NCBI RefSeq assembly: GCF_017873855.1
Contig: NZ_JAGGKR010000001.1
Location: forward strand, 1,178,001 to 1,242,000
Direction of reading: 5' to 3'
Source: Methanolinea mesophila
Lineage (GTDB): Archaea > Halobacteriota > Methanomicrobia > Methanomicrobiales > Methanospirillaceae
DNA length: 64,000 nucleotides
A model generated the notes under the pieces. The model saw only the letters and a list, made by a program, of their open reading frames with translations, was not told the DNA's origin and searched no databases. The position numbers and the translations under genes were made by a program. Shown here one piece after another: positions 62,665-64,000 of the stretch (the stretch's first letter is position 1; every line of letters starts with the position of its first letter).

Positions 62665-63864
62665 CTACCTCACTCGCGTGTTGTTTTCGACCGTTCCCTC
62701 GACCAGGGTATGGGGAGCGACCGAGACGCCGCTCCCGATCACCGCCCCCGGGTTCACGGAACAGTTAATCCCGAATTTCACCCCGTCACCGATGATGGCC
62801 CCCATCTTTACCCGGCCCGTGGAGATCCCTCCCGCTTTCACCGGGTTGTGATCGTGCCGGAGGTTCGCAACCTTGGTCCCCGCCCCGAAATTGCAGCCGC
62901 TCCCGATCACGCTGTCGCCGATATAATTGAAGTGGGGGACTTTCGTGTTCTCCAGGAGGATCGAGTTCTTCAGCTCCACCGCGTGACCGACGTGGCACCC
63001 GTCCCCGATGGCGGTTGCCCCCCGCAGGTACGCATGGGGGCCGATACGGCAGTTCTTCCCGATCAGGCAGGGGCCCTCGATATAGGTCCCCGACCGGATT
63101 ACCGTTCCCTCGCCCACCTGGACCGGCCCGGACAGGTATACCCCTTCCTCTATCGTCCCCTTGTTCCCGGCCGGTAATCCTGAAAGGTAGGACTCGTTCG
63201 CCGCCAGAAGGTCCCAGGGGTGCCCGAGGTCCCTCCAGGTGTGGAGGTGGTGCCCCGTCAGCGTGCCTTCCCCGATATAGTGCCCGAGCGCGTCGGTGAG
63301 CTCCAGTTCCCCCCGGGAGGAATGCCGGACTTTCTCCAGCAGCGGAAAGATCTCCCGATCGAAAAGGTACGCACCCGCGTTGATCATGTTCCCCCGGGGT
63401 TCCCTCGACTTCTCCTCAAGGCCGGTGATCCTGTCTCCTTTCATGGTCACCACCCCGTAATCCTCGGGCCGGTCGGTGGTCGAGACTCCCATGGCGGGGG
63501 CGTCCCGGGCCATGAGTGCGGCGATATCGTCCGCGGAGAGGATCATGTCGCCGTTGAGCATCAGGAAACGGTCAGAAACGAGGTCCTTTGCGGTGTTCAG
63601 CGCATCTGCAGTCCCCTTTTGCCGCCGCTGGCTGACGTACCTGATGGAGATGCCCCGGTCCTTGCCGTCCCCGAACCACGACCGGATCGACTGTTCTTCG
63701 TAGCCCACCACCATGACCAGTTCGGATACCCCCGCGGCGACCACCGCATCGACAAGGTGAGCAAGCATGGGACGGTTGCCGATAGGGAGCATCACCTTGG
63801 GGCGGTGTGCGGTGAGGGGGCGCATCCTTTTCCCCTCGCCTGCCGCCAGGATCACGCATTGCAT
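62665..63864 (-). CDS. glmU: Bifunctional GlmU-like protein (nucleotidylyltransferase/acetyltransferase)
   Basis: A 399-residue protein. The N-terminal domain has VILAAGEGKRMRPLT, MLPIGNRPML and LNGDMILS. The C-terminal beta-helix has FNYIGDSVIGSGCNFGAGT and the NLRHDH segment, the pattern of the GlmU acetyltransferase active site (bacterial YIGD...N.GAGT). It can thus acetylate glucosamine-1-P and uridylylate it to UDP-GlcNAc. ATG at 63864, 3 bp after the GlmM stop. Confidence 0.9.
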   Translation of the reverse strand: MQCVILAAGEGKRMRPLTAHRPKVMLPIGNRPMLAHLVDAVVAAGVSELVMVVGYEEQSIRSWFGDGKDRGISIRYVSQRRQKGTADALNTAKDLVSDRFLMLNGDMILSADDIAALMARDAPAMGVSTTDRPEDYGVVTMKGDRITGLEEKSREPRGNMINAGAYLFDREIFPLLEKVRHSSRGELELTDALGHYIGEGTLTGHHLHTWRDLGHPWDLLAANESYLSGLPAGNKGTIEEGVYLSGPVQVGEGTVIRSGTYIEGPCLIGKNCRIGPHAYLRGATAIGDGCHVGHAVELKNSILLENTKVPHFNYIGDSVIGSGCNFGAGTKVANLRHDHNPVKAGGISTGRVKMGAIIGDGVKFGINCSVNPGAVIGSGVSVAPHTLVEGTVENNTRVR

Positions 63865-63867
63865 ACT

Positions 63868-64000
63868 CTACTCTTTCCTCCCGCCTAAATGCAGTTTTCC
63901 CTCGCGAAGGAGCGCCCTGCCCTTCTCCATGTAGAATTTCGCCCGCTCCATGGTCTTTCCCTCGGCGGTGATCCTGACCTTCTGCTCGGTGCCCGAGGCC
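63868..64000 (-). CDS. glmM: Phosphoglucosamine/phosphomannomutase, C-terminal fragment
   Basis: The last 43 codons of a gene running off the right edge. ASGTEQKVRITAEGKTMERA is the C-terminal phosphate-binding domain of the phosphohexomutase family (SGTE loop), and the rest is a basic helix. With glmU and glmS directly downstream it is probably GlmM, but a phosphomannomutase cannot be excluded from the fragment. Confidence 0.8.
   Translation of the reverse strand, partial: ASGTEQKVRITAEGKTMERAKFYMEKGRALLREGKLHLGGRKE

Noticed and set aside
61705-63177. A 490-codon plus-strand frame opposite the two GlmU genes
   Set aside because: Low-complexity antisense product of well-supported minus-strand genes.
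1-64000. CRISPR array, prophage or integrase-linked island
   Set aside because: No regularly spaced repeats, cas-like or integrase-like proteins were seen; tRNA genes have no adjacent integrase or repeated 3' ends.

Overview
The window is chromosomal DNA from a hydrogenotrophic methanogenic archaeon, most likely of the order Methanomicrobiales; this is inferred from gene content. It carries the F420-reducing hydrogenase operon frhADGB, a YcaO protein of the methanogenesis marker 1 type, enzymes of tetrahydromethanopterin and probably methanofuran synthesis (MptA, MfnE-like), SepRS for tRNA-dependent cysteine synthesis, archaeal transcription and translation genes (Rpo7, Spt4, RpoL, aIF2-beta, aIF2-gamma, aEF-1beta, EF-2, aRF1), an archaeal 7S SRP RNA and AglB. 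DNA is GC-rich with tight operons (frequent ATGA, GTGA and TAATG overlaps), while intergenic regions are AT-rich with TATA boxes about 26 bp before inferred transcript starts.

Layout. 1-4.8 kb: the 5' end of a secreted protein, an amino acid kinase, a Zn-ribbon protein with aEF-1beta, malate dehydrogenase, SRP RNA, a methyltransferase-like protein, two tRNAs, and a small membrane protein with a HTH regulator. 4.8-9.3 kb: two M24 peptidases, an AAA ATPase, an MBL-fold hydrolase and RpoL. 9.4-14.7 kb: aIF2-beta with TRAM, purL, ilvC and mptA. 14.7-18.6 kb: the frh operon behind a promoter and leader full of inverted repeats. 18.6-21.6 kb: a nested inverted-repeat element, a DUF2124-like protein, a flavodoxin, an orphan Ras-like GTPase and a cyclophilin. 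21.9-25.2 kb: rps12-rps7-EF-2. 25.3-28.4 kb: queD-queE-queC for the archaeosine precursor preQ0, a Nudix hydrolase and an alpha/beta-hydrolase lipoprotein. 28.4-33.8 kb: aRF1, argS, taw1 and sepS, a translation cluster.

33.8-44.1 kb is more accessory: a KhtTU-like antiporter with its TrkA-C partner, unknown proteins, a PEGA-like secreted protein, RlmH, a GNAT protein, a Yip1-like protein, a SPASM-type radical SAM enzyme beside a secreted TPR protein, MarC, a tRNA-Gly/tRNA-Val pair and HtpX. 44.3-52.5 kb: Thi4, a Bles03-like protein, then a classic archaeal minus-strand series (aIF2-gamma, PIN, Rpo7, Spt4, dephospho-CoA kinase, S24e, S27ae, Kae1-Bud32, XTP pyrophosphatase, L40e), NikR and a DUF2098-like protein. 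52.6-64 kb: YcaO, a histone-deacetylase-fold protein, and a sugar-nucleotide/N-glycosylation run (GlmM end, two GlmU-like proteins, GlmS, two glycosyltransferases, AglB).

I found no CRISPR array, transposase, prophage or rRNA. The most interesting signals are non-coding: the frh promoter/leader architecture, the nested inverted-repeat element after frhB, a TTCCGGAA-type operator candidate at thi4, an inverted repeat before nikR, and a gene-free, inverted-repeat-rich stretch before rlmH. Among proteins, the orphan GTPase, the radical SAM enzyme without a visible substrate peptide, and the two unequal GlmU paralogues deserve a second look. All function assignments come from reading motifs; no database search was possible.
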